NCBI RefSeq assembly: GCF_001536285.1
Contig: NZ_FAOZ01000003.1
Location: 434,001-498,000 of the forward strand
Length of the DNA: 64,000 bases
Reading direction: 5' to 3'
Source: Parafrankia irregularis
GTDB lineage: Bacteria > Actinomycetota > Actinomycetes > Frankiales > Frankiaceae
Shown: piece by piece, positions 17,058-26,810 of the stretch
Position numbering within the stretch: the first letter of the stretch is position 1
How the letters are laid out: each line of letters opens with the position of its first letter
Program-made: the position numbers and the translations under genes
Notes under the pieces: model-generated
Told to the model about the DNA's origin: nothing
The model's input: only the letters and a program-made list of their open reading frames with translations
The model's database searches: none

Positions 17058-18857
17058 ATGGCAGGCTGGCCCGATCTCACCCGCATCCCGCCGTCGCTGC
17101 TCCCCGTCCTGACCGGGCCGGGCGCGCCGTTCGAGCTGGTGCGCGAGGACGTCCGCGGGGTCGAGATGGCGGTCTTCGCCCAGCGGCCGCGCAGCCTGCC
17201 GGAGCTGCTCGCCGCGGCCGCCCGGGAGCATCCCGACCGCCCGTACCTGGTGCTGCCGGAGCGGACGGTGACCTACGGTGAGGCCGCGGACGCCGCACGG
17301 GCGGTCGCCGCGGTACTGCGGAGCCGTCACGGGATCTCCGCCGGCGACCGGGTGGCCCTGGCCGGAGCCAACAGCGCCGAGCACGCGCTGACGATCTGGG
17401 GCGTGCTCCTGCTCGGCGCCGTCGTCGTCGGTCTCAACGGCTGGTGGACGGGACCCGAGCTCGCCGCCGGTCTGGCGCTGACCGAACCGGCGCTGCTGGT
17501 CGCCGACGAGCCCCGGCTCGCCCGCCTCACCCAGCTCGACGCCGACGCGGGCAGCAAGGTGGTCGCGGAAGCGGTCGCCGGCGCGGTGTCGTTCACCGAC
17601 CTGGTCGCCGCGGCGGCGGAGACGGCCGGCGAGACCGGGGAGTCCGGGGAGTCCGGGTCGCCGGCCTTCGAGCCGGCCACCATCGGTGAGGACGACGCCT
17701 GCGCGATCCTGTTCACCAGCGGTACCAGCGGCCGTCCGAAGGGAGCGTTGATCAGCCACCGTGGGCTGGTCAACTTCGCGATGGACGCGGCGCTGCGCGG
17801 CGCGGTCGAGGCCGTCTCCGGGGCCGCTCCCCCGCCGGCGGGCACGCCCGTGTCGGTGCTGACCGGGCCGTTCTTCCACATCTCCGGGCTCGGGCCGCTG
17901 ACGGCCGTGGCGCCTCGCTCCGGGATGACGCTCGTGCTTCCGGCTCCCGGTCGCTGGGATCCCGCTGTCCATCTGGAGCTGACCGCCCGCCATGGCGTCA
18001 CCCAGTGGAGCGGCGTACCGACCCAGATCCTGCGTCTGCTGGAGCATCCCGACCTGGACCGCATGGCCCGGCCCACGATCAGGGGTGTCGGCTGCGGTGG
18101 CGCGACGATCTCGCCGGAGCTGCCCCGCCTGCTCGAGCAGCGGATGCCGGGTATTCCGCTGACCAACGGCTACGGGATGACCGAGACCTGCGGCCTGGGC
18201 ACGGCGATCAGCGGCCCGCGCCTCGCTGCGCATCCCACCTCGGCGGGCGTACCCACGCCGACCGCCGAGGTCGCCGTCCGGGACGAGTCCGGTGCCGAGA
18301 TCACCGACGGACGGATCGGCGAGCTGTGGATCCGCTGCCCGAGCACCTTCCTCGGCTACTGGGGCGAGCCGGTCAGCCCGGTGGACGACCAGGGCTGGTA
18401 CCCCACCGGGGACTACGGCCGGTTCGAGGGCGGTCTGCTCCAGGTCGAGAGCCGACTCCGCGACATGATCGTGCGCGGCGGCGAGAACATCTACCCGATC
18501 GAGATCGAGAACCGCCTGCTCGAACACGCCGATGTGGCCGACGCCGCGGTGATCGGCGTGGCGCACCGTGAGCTCGGCCAGGAGGTGCTGGCCGTGATCG
18601 TTCCCCGCGACGGCGCCGTGATCGACCCGGCCGACGTCCGCGCGTGGGTGGGCGCATCGCTGGCGGCTTTCAAGGTGCCCGCGCACGTCACGACCGTGAG
18701 CAGCCTCCCCCGCAACACCACCGGCAAGGTCCTCAAGCAGGACCTGCGCAAACGCTTCGACGTCCCACCCGGCACCGACGCCGCGAACGAGACCGAGAGC
18801 GGCACCGGCACCAGCGCCGACGCGGGCGTCGGCAGCGGGACCGCGGCGGCCCGATGA
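17058..18857 (+). CDS. AMP-forming acyl-CoA synthetase/ligase
   Basis: This 599-residue adenylate-forming enzyme starts at the ATG at 17058, behind GGAGG. Motifs in order: LFTSGTSGRPKGALISH (about residue 218), GYGMTETCG, TGDYGRFEGG, RGGENIYPIEIENRLLEH, and the catalytic lysine in TTGKVLKQDLRKRF (about 560). The last 30 residues are a Gly/Ser/Thr/Ala tail of no known function, and a small GETGESGESG repeat lies before the P-loop. It makes a CoA thioester from a carboxylic acid. The following TetR and enoyl-CoA hydratase genes fit a beta-oxidation-like pathway. The stop overlaps the TetR start (ATGA). Confidence 0.9.
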   Translation: MAGWPDLTRIPPSLLPVLTGPGAPFELVREDVRGVEMAVFAQRPRSLPELLAAAAREHPDRPYLVLPERTVTYGEAADAARAVAAVLRSRHGISAGDRVALAGANSAEHALTIWGVLLLGAVVVGLNGWWTGPELAAGLALTEPALLVADEPRLARLTQLDADAGSKVVAEAVAGAVSFTDLVAAAAETAGETGESGESGSPAFEPATIGEDDACAILFTSGTSGRPKGALISHRGLVNFAMDAALRGAVEAVSGAAPPPAGTPVSVLTGPFFHISGLGPLTAVAPRSGMTLVLPAPGRWDPAVHLELTARHGVTQWSGVPTQILRLLEHPDLDRMARPTIRGVGCGGATISPELPRLLEQRMPGIPLTNGYGMTETCGLGTAISGPRLAAHPTSAGVPTPTAEVAVRDESGAEITDGRIGELWIRCPSTFLGYWGEPVSPVDDQGWYPTGDYGRFEGGLLQVESRLRDMIVRGGENIYPIEIENRLLEHADVADAAVIGVAHRELGQEVLAVIVPRDGAVIDPADVRAWVGASLAAFKVPAHVTTVSSLPRNTTGKVLKQDLRKRFDVPPGTDAANETESGTGTSADAGVGSGTAAAR

Positions 18858-19486
18858 CGACCGCCTCCCCGCGTGAGCTGCGCCAGCGTGAACAGGCCGA
18901 GCGGGTCCGTGAGCGGGTGATCGACGCCGCGGAGGAGCTGTTCGGCCGGCACGGCTTCCGGGAGACCAGCCTGCGGCAGGTCGCCGAGCGGTGCGAGATG
19001 TCGGTCGGGGCGCTCTATCTGCACCTGCCCAACAAGGACGAGCTCCTGCGGGCCGTCATCGACCGACGCGGCGGGGCGCTGCTGGGCCGGATCCGCTCCT
19101 TCGCCGAGGCGGACGGGGCGGGCATCGACCTGCTCGTGGGACTCGTCCGCAGCGAGATCATGTTCTATCGTGCCTACCCGGACTTCGGCCGGCTCATGAG
19201 CCGGCTGTACTCGTCGGGCCTCGCCGTCTCGCCTCAGCTCAGCGAGGACATCGCCAACGGGTACACGGACGCGATGCGGCTGGAGGCCGAGGTGATCCGA
19301 CGCGGGCAGCGCGACGGCACGATCTGCGGCGGCGACGCCGACAGTCTCGCCCGGCTGCTCGCGTCGATGGTCGGGGCCTACCGCAACGCCGAGGCGACCC
19401 GCCCCGACGGGACGGCAGGCATCGCCGAGGAGCAGTTCGTCGAGATGGTCCGCCGCGCGTTCGCCACGCCGGCCGCCGCCGGCTGA
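18854..19486 (+). CDS. TetR-family transcriptional regulator
   Basis: This 210-residue protein starts at the ATG at 18854, which overlaps the CoA-ligase stop by four bases. The N-terminal helix-turn-helix is clear: RVIDAAEELFGRHGFRETS, then LRQVAERCEMSVGALYLHLP and NKDELL. The C-terminal part is helical and divergent. Many actinobacterial CoA-ligase operons carry such a regulator sensing an acyl-CoA. Translational coupling suggests it reports on the ligase product, but no operator was identified. Confidence 0.88.
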   Translation: MTTASPRELRQREQAERVRERVIDAAEELFGRHGFRETSLRQVAERCEMSVGALYLHLPNKDELLRAVIDRRGGALLGRIRSFAEADGAGIDLLVGLVRSEIMFYRAYPDFGRLMSRLYSSGLAVSPQLSEDIANGYTDAMRLEAEVIRRGQRDGTICGGDADSLARLLASMVGAYRNAEATRPDGTAGIAEEQFVEMVRRAFATPAAAG

Positions 19487-19540
19487 CCACAGGTACGGCT
19501 CCCGCGCGAGCCCAGCAGAAGACGGAAGGATCTCGAGTTC

Positions 19541-20386
19541 ATGACGGCAACGAGCGCCCAACAGCCAGCCGGCGGGGCCGGCGAGCAGCACGCCCGGCTG
19601 ACCGAGCACGACGGCATCCTCACCGTGACGATCGACCGCCCGAAGCTCAACCTCATCAGCGCCCAGGTCACCAGCACCCTCTGGCAGGCCGCCAACCTGC
19701 TCTCCGACCGGGACGACCTGCGCTGCCTGGTCATCACCGGTGTCGGCCGGTACTTCACCGCCGGTGTCGACCTGTCCGAGCCCGTCGGCAACCGGCAGGG
19801 AAACCCGGAGACGGAGCATCTGCACCCGGGCTGGAACATGCGGCGCAACTACCGCAGCCACCACGCGCTCTACGACGAGTTCGAGGCGATCGAGAAGCCG
19901 ATCATCATCGCCGCCCAGGGCATCTGCCTGGGCGGCGGGGTGGAGATGGCGGTGTCGTGCGACTTCCGGTTCTGCACACCGCAGGCCGAGTTCGCGGTGC
20001 CGGAGATCCACATCGGGGTGCTGGCCGGCAGCGGCGGCACCAGCCGCCTCACCCGCATCGTCGGCCCCGCCTGGGGAAAGTGGATGGCGATGGCCGGCCG
20101 CAAGGTCACCGCCGAGCAGGCGCTGCGGATCGGCCTGGTGCACGACATCTTCCCGACGGAGACGTTCCTGGAGGACGTGTACGCGTTCTGCCGCGAGCTC
20201 ACCACCATCCCGGCCGAGGCGCTCGGCGTGGCGAAGCTCGCCGTCGACATGTACGCCGACATCTCCGACCGCACCGCCCAGCGCCACCTCGACCGTCTGC
20301 TGGTCACCAACCTGCTGAACACCCCGGAGTTCAAGGAGCGCAGCGCCCGCCTCGGCTTCGGTGGCGCCAAGAAACCCCAGAGCTGA
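19541..20386 (+). CDS. Enoyl-CoA hydratase/isomerase (crotonase family)
   Basis: This 281-residue protein follows a GGAAGGA site. Crotonase features are the oxyanion-hole segments FTAGVDLSEP (about residue 70) and AAQGICLGGGVEMAVSCDF (about 125-143), then AVPEIHIGVLAGSGGTSRL. The second catalytic Glu of classical hydratases corresponds to the EIHIG region. It should hydrate or isomerise an enoyl-CoA formed from the acid activated by the ligase at 17058. It is the last gene of the importer operon and runs towards the LacI gene, with about 106 bases between the two ends. Confidence 0.88.
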   Translation: MTATSAQQPAGGAGEQHARLTEHDGILTVTIDRPKLNLISAQVTSTLWQAANLLSDRDDLRCLVITGVGRYFTAGVDLSEPVGNRQGNPETEHLHPGWNMRRNYRSHHALYDEFEAIEKPIIIAAQGICLGGGVEMAVSCDFRFCTPQAEFAVPEIHIGVLAGSGGTSRLTRIVGPAWGKWMAMAGRKVTAEQALRIGLVHDIFPTETFLEDVYAFCRELTTIPAEALGVAKLAVDMYADISDRTAQRHLDRLLVTNLLNTPEFKERSARLGFGGAKKPQS

Positions 20387-20492
20387 CCGGTGAGGCTGCC
20401 GCGCGGGCTGTCCTCTGCGCCCACAGCGGCCTCATCTGCCAGCCAGCAGGCTCGTGCAGCACCAGCGCCATCAGATGTAGTTCAGGTGCAGT

Positions 20493-21491
20493 TCAGGTGG
20501 ATTCGCGTTGGATGAGAGCAGGCCCCGGCACGTTGTGTGAGATGGGCCCAGGTCGCTGTTCGACTTTGTGAAGGGCGAAGTCGGCGAACCTGCGCCCGAG
20601 TGCGACCGTGTCGATCCGAATGGTGGAGAGCCCAGGTACGAACATCGTCGCGATCGGCGCATCATCGTGGCCGATCACCGCGAGATCAGTCGGCATCCGC
20701 AGGCCCGCGCGAACTACCGCGCCAGCGACCGCGGCGGCGACGTCATCATTGAAGGCGGCAACGCCGGTGATGCCCGCGCCGAGCCATCGGCGGACCGCCT
20801 CGCCGGAACCGTCACGATAGTCGATCCATTCCAGGCCGGGTTCCGCCAGGCCAAGGGTACGAGCCCGGTCGACCGCGGCCTGGTATCGGGCGGTGACCAT
20901 TGAGGATGTGTGCGCCTGCGCGAAGGCGGCGTAGACCAGGTTTCGGTGGCCCCGTTCGTGGAGGTGGTCGACCTGTTGCTCCGGCCCGGCGCTGATCGCC
21001 AGGGACGCGTCGACGGGCTCCGCTCGATCGGGATGCGGATAGATCCTCCGGACCCCGCAGGCGAGCATGGACGCGACGTCGGAGGGGCTGAACCGGGCGG
21101 GACCGACCACCAGGTCGGGGCTGAGCGCCTCCCACAGTGGCCGGGCTGTCTGGTCGGCCTGGCGGGTGTAGGTGACCAGTGAGTACCCGGCTTTGTCGAG
21201 CGCGGCAGAGGCTTCGTCCAGGTAGTTGCGCAGCCGGAACTCGATCGGCCAGTCCGGCAGCACGAGCAGGATGATGCGGCTGCGGCCACTGGCGAGCGTG
21301 CGTGCGGCGCTGTTGGGCCGGTAGCCGAGACGTTCCGCCGCTTGTAGTACCCGTTCGCGGGTGCCCTTGGGGATGGTCTGGCCTGGGGTGTTGTTCAGAA
21401 CGAACCCGACGGTCGCCCGGGACACCCCCGCTTCGCGGGCGACATCCAGGGCGGTCGGCCGCCGGCTGGCGGTCGGCTCCGACACTGCCAC
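20493..21491 (-). CDS. LacI-family transcriptional repressor of the glycoside island
   Basis: This 332-residue protein carries the LacI headpiece at residues about 13-60 (ALDVAREAGVSRATVGFVLN, then NSAARTLASGRS as hinge). A periplasmic-binding-protein-like effector domain follows, ending in DLAVIGHDDAPIATMFVPGL. It is divergent from the GH2 gene. Between them lie a promoter and a perfect ACTAGC-N4-GCTAGT palindrome, repeated 20 kb away before the sugar-acid operon. Repression relieved by a mono- or disaccharide from plant glycosides is the likely mode. The operators overlap its own upstream region, so autoregulation is likely. Operator assignment is inference from position and repetition. Confidence 0.88.
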   Translation of the reverse strand: MAVSEPTASRRPTALDVAREAGVSRATVGFVLNNTPGQTIPKGTRERVLQAAERLGYRPNSAARTLASGRSRIILLVLPDWPIEFRLRNYLDEASAALDKAGYSLVTYTRQADQTARPLWEALSPDLVVGPARFSPSDVASMLACGVRRIYPHPDRAEPVDASLAISAGPEQQVDHLHERGHRNLVYAAFAQAHTSSMVTARYQAAVDRARTLGLAEPGLEWIDYRDGSGEAVRRWLGAGITGVAAFNDDVAAAVAGAVVRAGLRMPTDLAVIGHDDAPIATMFVPGLSTIRIDTVALGRRFADFALHKVEQRPGPISHNVPGPALIQREST

Positions 21492-21530
21492 TGTCTCGCC
21501 CTCTCCCTCCCAGCCCGAAGTAGGTCGGAC

Positions 21531-21587
21531 TTGTGCGCGCTAGTTGTCGATGCTAGCTTACGTCGCACATCACTAGCTCCCGCTAGT
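21531..21587 (+). promoter_or_regulatory. Promoter and double operator before the GH2 operon (site A)
   Basis: TTGTGC (21531-21536) and TAGCTT (21554-21559) are separated by 17 bases, a good sigma-70-type promoter reading towards GH2. The spacer contains GCTAGT (21539-21544). A perfect 16-base palindrome ACTAGC-TCCC-GCTAGT lies at 21572-21587, just past the expected start of transcription. The same arrangement occurs at 41297-41351, and its promoter half at 48637-48665. CTAG is normally rare in such genomes. It is the presumed binding site of the adjacent LacI protein. Confidence 0.75.
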
Positions 21588-21723
21588 GGCGCCGGCCACG
21601 GAGAGGGTCGCCCCCACCGGGCCCGCCCCGGTTCCAGGCCTGCCGGCCTGCCGCGGGATCCGTCCTGCCGCCGACCGCCGTCGCCGGTGGCGGCCTGCTT
21701 GGTACCTGACCAGGAGAGCTGGA

Positions 21724-24303
21724 TTGATCCGTACATCGTTCAACGACGGCTGGTCGTACCGCCGGAAACCCGACGCCTTCCAGGCCCTGCTCGGCAGGGC
21801 GAACGAGGGTTGGGAACCGGTGCGGTTGCCGCACGACGCGATGATCCGTCGCGAGCGGAACGGCACCGATCCGGAAGCAGGTCACCGGGGCTACTTCCCG
21901 GCGGACGGCTATGAGTACAAGAAGACGTTCTTCGTTCCGGAGGAGTACCAGGAGCGCCGGGTCACGCTGGAGTTCGAAGGCGTCTACCGCCAGGGCCGTG
22001 TCTATGTCAACGGCGATCTGGCCGGGCAGCGCGCCAGCGGCTACTCGGCCTTCTGGATTCGCGCCGACCACCTGCTGCGCTACGGAACGGACAACGAGGT
22101 CCGGGTGGAGGCCCGCAGCGAGGACGACACCCGGTGGTACACCGGCGGCGGTATTTATCGCGACACGAGCATCATCGTTTCCGGGCTGCTGCACCTGGCG
22201 TTGGCGGGTGTACGGATCACGACCCCCGTCATCGAGAACGACCAGGCGGTCGTGGCTGTGGCGACCCAGATCCAGAACGAGTCGGCGGTGACACGGACCA
22301 TCGAGGTCTCGAACGAGATCGTGGACGCCGACGGCGCGATCGTCGCCAGGGACGTCGCACCGGTCACCGTGTTCCCGGGCGACGAAGCCGTCCTGCGCCA
22401 GCGACTGCTCGTCGCCGACCCCCGGTTGTGGGGTGTGGAGCGCCCCAACCTCTACACCTGCCGTACCGCTGTCACCGCCGGCGGCGAGCGGCTCGACGAG
22501 CAGACGACGCGCTTCGGTATCCGTTCGCTGACCGTCGACCCGCGGCGCGGCCTGCGGATCAATGGTGAGACCGTGAAGCTGCGCGGTGCCTGTGTTCACC
22601 ACGACAACGGTGTGCTCGGGTCGGCCACCATCGACCGGGCCGAGTGGCGCCGGGTGGAAATCCTCAGACAGGCCGGGTTCAACGCGATCCGCAGCGCCCA
22701 CAACCCGATCAGCAGGGCGCTGCTCGAGGCGTGCGACGAACTCGGAATGCTCGTGATGGACGAGCTGAGTGATGTCTGGACCCGTTCGAAGTCCGCTCAC
22801 GACCATGCCGGCGACTTCGCCGGCTCGTGGGAGTCGGACCTGCGTTCGATGGTCGTCAAGGACCTCAACCATCCCAGCGTGGTCCTCTACTCCATCGGAA
22901 ACGAGATCCCGGAGGTGGGCACCGCCGCGGGGGCGGTGCTCGGTCGCCGGCTCGCCGAGAAGGTTCGCGAACTCGACGGCACCCGGTTTGTCACGAACGC
23001 CGTGAACGGCCTGCTCGCCGCGGGACCGGAGCTTTTCTCGACCACGGCTGCCGACAGGGCCGAATCCGCTGAAAGCAGCACCGCGGACGGCGGCTCGGCC
23101 GGCGGCGGGACTGGCGACGTCAACGAGCTCATGACCCGCTTTCGCGAGTTCATGCCGACGTTGATGACCTCGGAGCTCGTGACGACCCGGACCGCGGAGT
23201 CCATGGCCTACCTGGATGTCGCCGGCTACAACTACCTCGAATCCCGGTATGAGCTCGACCGGACGCTGTTCCCCAACCGGGTGATCGTCGGGACCGAGAC
23301 GTACCCGTCGGACATCGACCGCAACTGGCGGATGGTGCGGGACAACAGTCACGTCATCGGGGACTTCACCTGGACCGGCTGGGACTATCTGGGCGAGCCC
23401 GGGATCGGCAGGGTCGAGTACCAGAGCGATCCCCCACCGCCGGCTGGTGGGACACCGGGTCACCGGGGTGCTTTCCCGTGGCTCACGGCCTGGTGTGGTG
23501 ACATCGACATCACCGGTCACCGACGCCCGGCCTCGTACTACCGGGAGATCGTCTTCGGGCTGCGAACCGAGCCCTACATCGCGGTCCATCGCCCCGGGCG
23601 GCACCGCGAGCCGGTCCGGCTGGCGACCTGGTGGTCGTGGAGCGACTCGGTCTCCAGCTGGAGCTGGAACGGCCACGAGGACAGGCCGGTCCGTGTCGAC
23701 GTCTATTCCGCCGCGGATGAGATCGAACTTCTCGTCAACGGGCGTTCGGTCGGCAGGGCGCCGGCAGGAGAGAAGAACCGGTTCACCGCCTCCTTCGAAA
23801 CCGTCTACCAGCCTGGCGAGCTCACCGCCGTCGCCTACACCGACGGCGGTGAGACCGGCCGCACCTGTCTGAGTTCCGCCACCGGCGACGTCCGGCTCGA
23901 CGTCACGACCGACCGGAACCAGATCACGGCCGATGATCGCGATCTGGCCTTCGTGTCCGTCACGCTGGTCGACGCCGACGGCAATCTGTACAACACCGCC
24001 GATCGCCGGGTCGCCATCGAGCTGGCCGGGCCGGGAATCCTGCAGGGCTTCGGCAGCGCGGACCCGCGGTCGGAGGAGAACTTCTTCGACACGGTGCGGA
24101 TGACTTTCGACGGGCGGGTGCTCGCCGTCGTTCGTCCCAGCGCGCCGGGCGCGATCACAGTGACCGTCACCGCCGATGGCTGCCCGCCCGTGGACGTCCG
24201 CATCGAGGCGGCACCGGCAGGCCGGGCCGAGGAAGTCCCGATCACCGGCACGCCGTCGGGTCACCCCGACCACAGCGCGGCAGGGAGCCATCCATGCAGC
24301 TGA
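21724..24303 (+). CDS. Glycoside hydrolase family 2 (beta-galactosidase/glucuronidase-like)
   Basis: This 859-residue protein probably starts at the TTG at 21724, behind AGGAG; the open frame extends to 21586 but without a start site. The GH2 sandwich domain begins at FNDGWSYRR, and the TIM barrel holds the acid/base in SIGNEIPE (about residue 393) and the nucleophile in VGTETYPSD (about 524). Between them lies a low-complexity Ala/Ser/Gly insertion (about 437-462). C-terminal Ig-like domains follow (WSWNGHEDRPVRVDVYS). There is no signal peptide, so it acts inside the cell on imported glycosides. Exact sugar specificity (beta-galactoside, glucuronide or arabinoside) is open. It overlaps the next gene by ten bases. 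Confidence 0.88.
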   Translation: MIRTSFNDGWSYRRKPDAFQALLGRANEGWEPVRLPHDAMIRRERNGTDPEAGHRGYFPADGYEYKKTFFVPEEYQERRVTLEFEGVYRQGRVYVNGDLAGQRASGYSAFWIRADHLLRYGTDNEVRVEARSEDDTRWYTGGGIYRDTSIIVSGLLHLALAGVRITTPVIENDQAVVAVATQIQNESAVTRTIEVSNEIVDADGAIVARDVAPVTVFPGDEAVLRQRLLVADPRLWGVERPNLYTCRTAVTAGGERLDEQTTRFGIRSLTVDPRRGLRINGETVKLRGACVHHDNGVLGSATIDRAEWRRVEILRQAGFNAIRSAHNPISRALLEACDELGMLVMDELSDVWTRSKSAHDHAGDFAGSWESDLRSMVVKDLNHPSVVLYSIGNEIPEVGTAAGAVLGRRLAEKVRELDGTRFVTNAVNGLLAAGPELFSTTAADRAESAESSTADGGSAGGGTGDVNELMTRFREFMPTLMTSELVTTRTAESMAYLDVAGYNYLESRYELDRTLFPNRVIVGTETYPSDIDRNWRMVRDNSHVIGDFTWTGWDYLGEPGIGRVEYQSDPPPPAGGTPGHRGAFPWLTAWCGDIDITGHRRPASYYREIVFGLRTEPYIAVHRPGRHREPVRLATWWSWSDSVSSWSWNGHEDRPVRVDVYSAADEIELLVNGRSVGRAPAGEKNRFTASFETVYQPGELTAVAYTDGGETGRTCLSSATGDVRLDVTTDRNQITADDRDLAFVSVTLVDADGNLYNTADRRVAIELAGPGILQGFGSADPRSEENFFDTVRMTFDGRVLAVVRPSAPGAITVTVTADGCPPVDVRIEAAPAGRAEEVPITGTPSGHPDHSAAGSHPCS

Positions 24304-26753
24304 ACGCAACCTCGAGTCCGGAGACGCGCGCGACCGAACTCCTGCGGAAGCTCACCGTCGAGGAGAAGGCACAGCAGATCACCGGGATCATGCCTGTCGG
24401 CCTGCTCGGTGTCGGCGGCCTGCTGCCTGACGAGGCGGATCGCCTGCTGGGGCTGGGAATCGGGCACGTCTCCGCGCTGGGCATGCTGGGTCACAAGACA
24501 CCCGACGAGGTGGCGAGGGCGGTCAACGAGGTCCAGCGTTTCCTGGTCACCCGTACCCGGCTCGGCATTCCCGCGATCTTCCATGTCGAGGCCTTGAACG
24601 GGGTGGTATCGCCCGGCTTCTCGACGTTCCCGACGGCGATCGGGCTGGCCGCGACCTGGAACCCGGCCGGGGTCGAGGAGATGGCCGGCGTCCTGCGCCG
24701 GCAGGTCCGGGCGATCGGCCATCCGTTCGTGCTCTCACCGGTGATGGACGTCGCACGGGACGCGCGCTGGGGTCGAGTGCACGAGACCTACGGCGAGGAC
24801 CCGTATCTGGTCTCGGCGATGAGTGTCGCGTTCACCCGAGGCCTGCAGGGAACCGACCTGCGCGAGGGCGCCATCGCGACCGGCAAGCACTTCCTCGGCT
24901 ACGGCGCCACCGAGGCAGGTCAGAACATGGCGAAGACCACCGTCGGCGCCCGCGAGCTCTACGAGGTGTACGCCCGCCCGTTCGAGGCCGCCATCAGGCT
25001 CGCCGGGCTCGCGGCGGTGATGAACTCCTACAGCACCGTCGACGGCGTCCCGGCCGGCGCGAGCCGTGACGTCCTCACCAACCTGCTGCGCGGCCGCCTC
25101 GGCTTCACCGGCACCGTCGTCTCCGACTACGACACCATCGGCCACCTGCACCGGCGGCTTCGGGTCGCCCGGGACGCCGCGGAGGCCGGCAAGCTGGCAC
25201 TGGCGGCCGGCCTCGACGTCGAGCTGCCGATCGCCGAAGGTTACGGCCCTGCGCTCGCCCGGGCGGTCCGCGACGGCGACGTTCCCATCGGGCAGCTGGA
25301 TCAGGCCTGCTGGCGGGTGCTGCGGGACAAGTTCGCGCTGGGCCTGTTCGACCAGCCCTACGTCCCCGAAGACCCGGTGGTCATCAACGCGACGGCCCGT
25401 GACGGCGTCGAGCTCTCACGTCGTCTCGCCGAGCAGTCCATCACGCTGCTCAGGAACGACGGGCTACTGCCGCTGTCTCGCGGCCTGCGGCGCATCGCGG
25501 TCATCGGCCCGCACGCCGACAGCGTCACGGTCGCCTTCCCGGCCTACACCTACCCGGGCGCGTTGCAGATGTTCGCCGCCCGGTTCCGGGGAGAAGGGGC
25601 CACCATTCCCGGTACCGAGCAGATGGCCGGAGCGGTCTCGGAGGATGCCGTCCGGATGATGATCGAAGAGCTTTCCGGCCCGCTGGAAAAGACGATCGAC
25701 GACTACCTGCGCGAGATGTACGGCGCGCAGTCCATCGCCGAAGCCGTCCGCGCCGCGGCCGTCGACGCCACGGTGACGGTGGCCGCCGGGTGCGGAGTGC
25801 TCGACGGGGAACCCGCCGACATCCCCGCGGCGGTGGCGGCGGCCCAGGACGCCGACGTCGTGATCCTCGCCCTGGGCGGCCGGGGCGGCTGGTTCACGGC
25901 CGACATCACCGAAGGCGAGGGCAGCGACACCGCCGACATCGGTCTTCCGGCGAACCAGGTCGCGCTCGTCCAGGCGGTGGTGGCAACCGGCACCCCGTGC
26001 GTGGGTGTCGTCCAGACGGGCCGGCCGTTGGCACTGACCGCGATCGCCGAATCCCTGCCGGCGCTGCTGTACGGCTACTACGGCGGGCAGCACGCGGCCG
26101 CGGCCCTCGCCGAGGTTCTCTTCGGTACCGCGAACCCCGGCGGCAGGCTCCCGATCTCGCTTCCCCGCCACTCCGGGCAGGTTCCGATCCACGTCGGTCA
26201 GCCGACCGGCTCCGGCTTCCGGCGGACCGAACACGACATGCATCAGGGCTACCTGGACATGCCGTCGACTCCACTGTTCCCGTTCGGTCATGGCCTGAGC
26301 TACACCACGTTCGACTACACCGATCTCGCGATCAGCCCGTCCCAGGTCGACATCGACGCGGCGGTGTCCGTCCGGCTGACGGTGCGCAACACCGGTGAAC
26401 GCGCAGGCGACGAGGTCGTCCAGCTTTACCTGGCCGACCAGGCCACCGGTGTCACCCGGCCCGCCCAGGAGCTGGTCGGGTTCACCCGACTCAGCCTCGC
26501 ACCGGGCTCGGCGTCGACCGTCGAGTTCACCGTGGCCATGAGCCAGCTCGGCTACGTCGGCCTCGACGGACGCTTCCTCCTGGAGCCCGGGCCCATCCGG
26601 GTCCTCGTGGGCGGCTCATCCGAGGACATCCGCCTGCGGGGCGCCTTCGAGGTCGTCGGCGAACCGGTGGTTCTCGAGGGCCACCGCACCTACCTGTCCA
26701 CAGTCACCATCGGCGACGCCTTACCCGCGTCGCGGACAACCCTCCGAAAGTAG
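24294..26753 (+). CDS. Glycoside hydrolase family 3 (beta-glucosidase/xylosidase-like)
   Basis: This 819-residue enzyme starts at the ATG at 24294, behind GGGAG, inside the end of the GH2 gene. The N-terminal GH3 barrel contains KHFLGYGATEAG and the nucleophile Asp in VVSDYDTIG (about residue 278). The alpha/beta sandwich domain (about 370-630) and a C-terminal fibronectin-III-like domain (PFGHGLSYTTFDYTD, then VSVRLTVRNTGERAG) follow. There is no signal peptide. It would remove terminal beta-glucose, xylose or arabinose from imported glycosides. A second GH3 enzyme with the same domain order lies at 33479, suggesting paralogues with different linkages or aglycones. Confidence 0.9.
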   Translation: MQLNATSSPETRATELLRKLTVEEKAQQITGIMPVGLLGVGGLLPDEADRLLGLGIGHVSALGMLGHKTPDEVARAVNEVQRFLVTRTRLGIPAIFHVEALNGVVSPGFSTFPTAIGLAATWNPAGVEEMAGVLRRQVRAIGHPFVLSPVMDVARDARWGRVHETYGEDPYLVSAMSVAFTRGLQGTDLREGAIATGKHFLGYGATEAGQNMAKTTVGARELYEVYARPFEAAIRLAGLAAVMNSYSTVDGVPAGASRDVLTNLLRGRLGFTGTVVSDYDTIGHLHRRLRVARDAAEAGKLALAAGLDVELPIAEGYGPALARAVRDGDVPIGQLDQACWRVLRDKFALGLFDQPYVPEDPVVINATARDGVELSRRLAEQSITLLRNDGLLPLSRGLRRIAVIGPHADSVTVAFPAYTYPGALQMFAARFRGEGATIPGTEQMAGAVSEDAVRMMIEELSGPLEKTIDDYLREMYGAQSIAEAVRAAAVDATVTVAAGCGVLDGEPADIPAAVAAAQDADVVILALGGRGGWFTADITEGEGSDTADIGLPANQVALVQAVVATGTPCVGVVQTGRPLALTAIAESLPALLYGYYGGQHAAAALAEVLFGTANPGGRLPISLPRHSGQVPIHVGQPTGSGFRRTEHDMHQGYLDMPSTPLFPFGHGLSYTTFDYTDLAISPSQVDIDAAVSVRLTVRNTGERAGDEVVQLYLADQATGVTRPAQELVGFTRLSLAPGSASTVEFTVAMSQLGYVGLDGRFLLEPGPIRVLVGGSSEDIRLRGAFEVVGEPVVLEGHRTYLSTVTIGDALPASRTTLRK

Positions 26754-26810
26754 GCCAACGGTGTCCGACATGTTCGGGTTCCGGGCAGCACCCGCCGACC
26801 AGGCGCGCTC

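Noticed and set aside
16101-18686. Minus-strand open frame of about 860 codons opposite the aldehyde dehydrogenase and CoA-ligase genes
   Set aside because: Both plus-strand genes have complete motifs; the antisense frame shows only repetitive Gly/Arg/Asp/His-rich sequence.
20476-20497. Two tandem copies of TG(T/C)AGTTCAGG overlapping the LacI stop codon
   Set aside because: Only two 11-base units with a mismatch; too little to call a functional repeat.
21552-21557. GCTAGC within site A as a third operator half-site
   Set aside because: It coincides with the -10 hexamer and has no counterpart at sites B or C.
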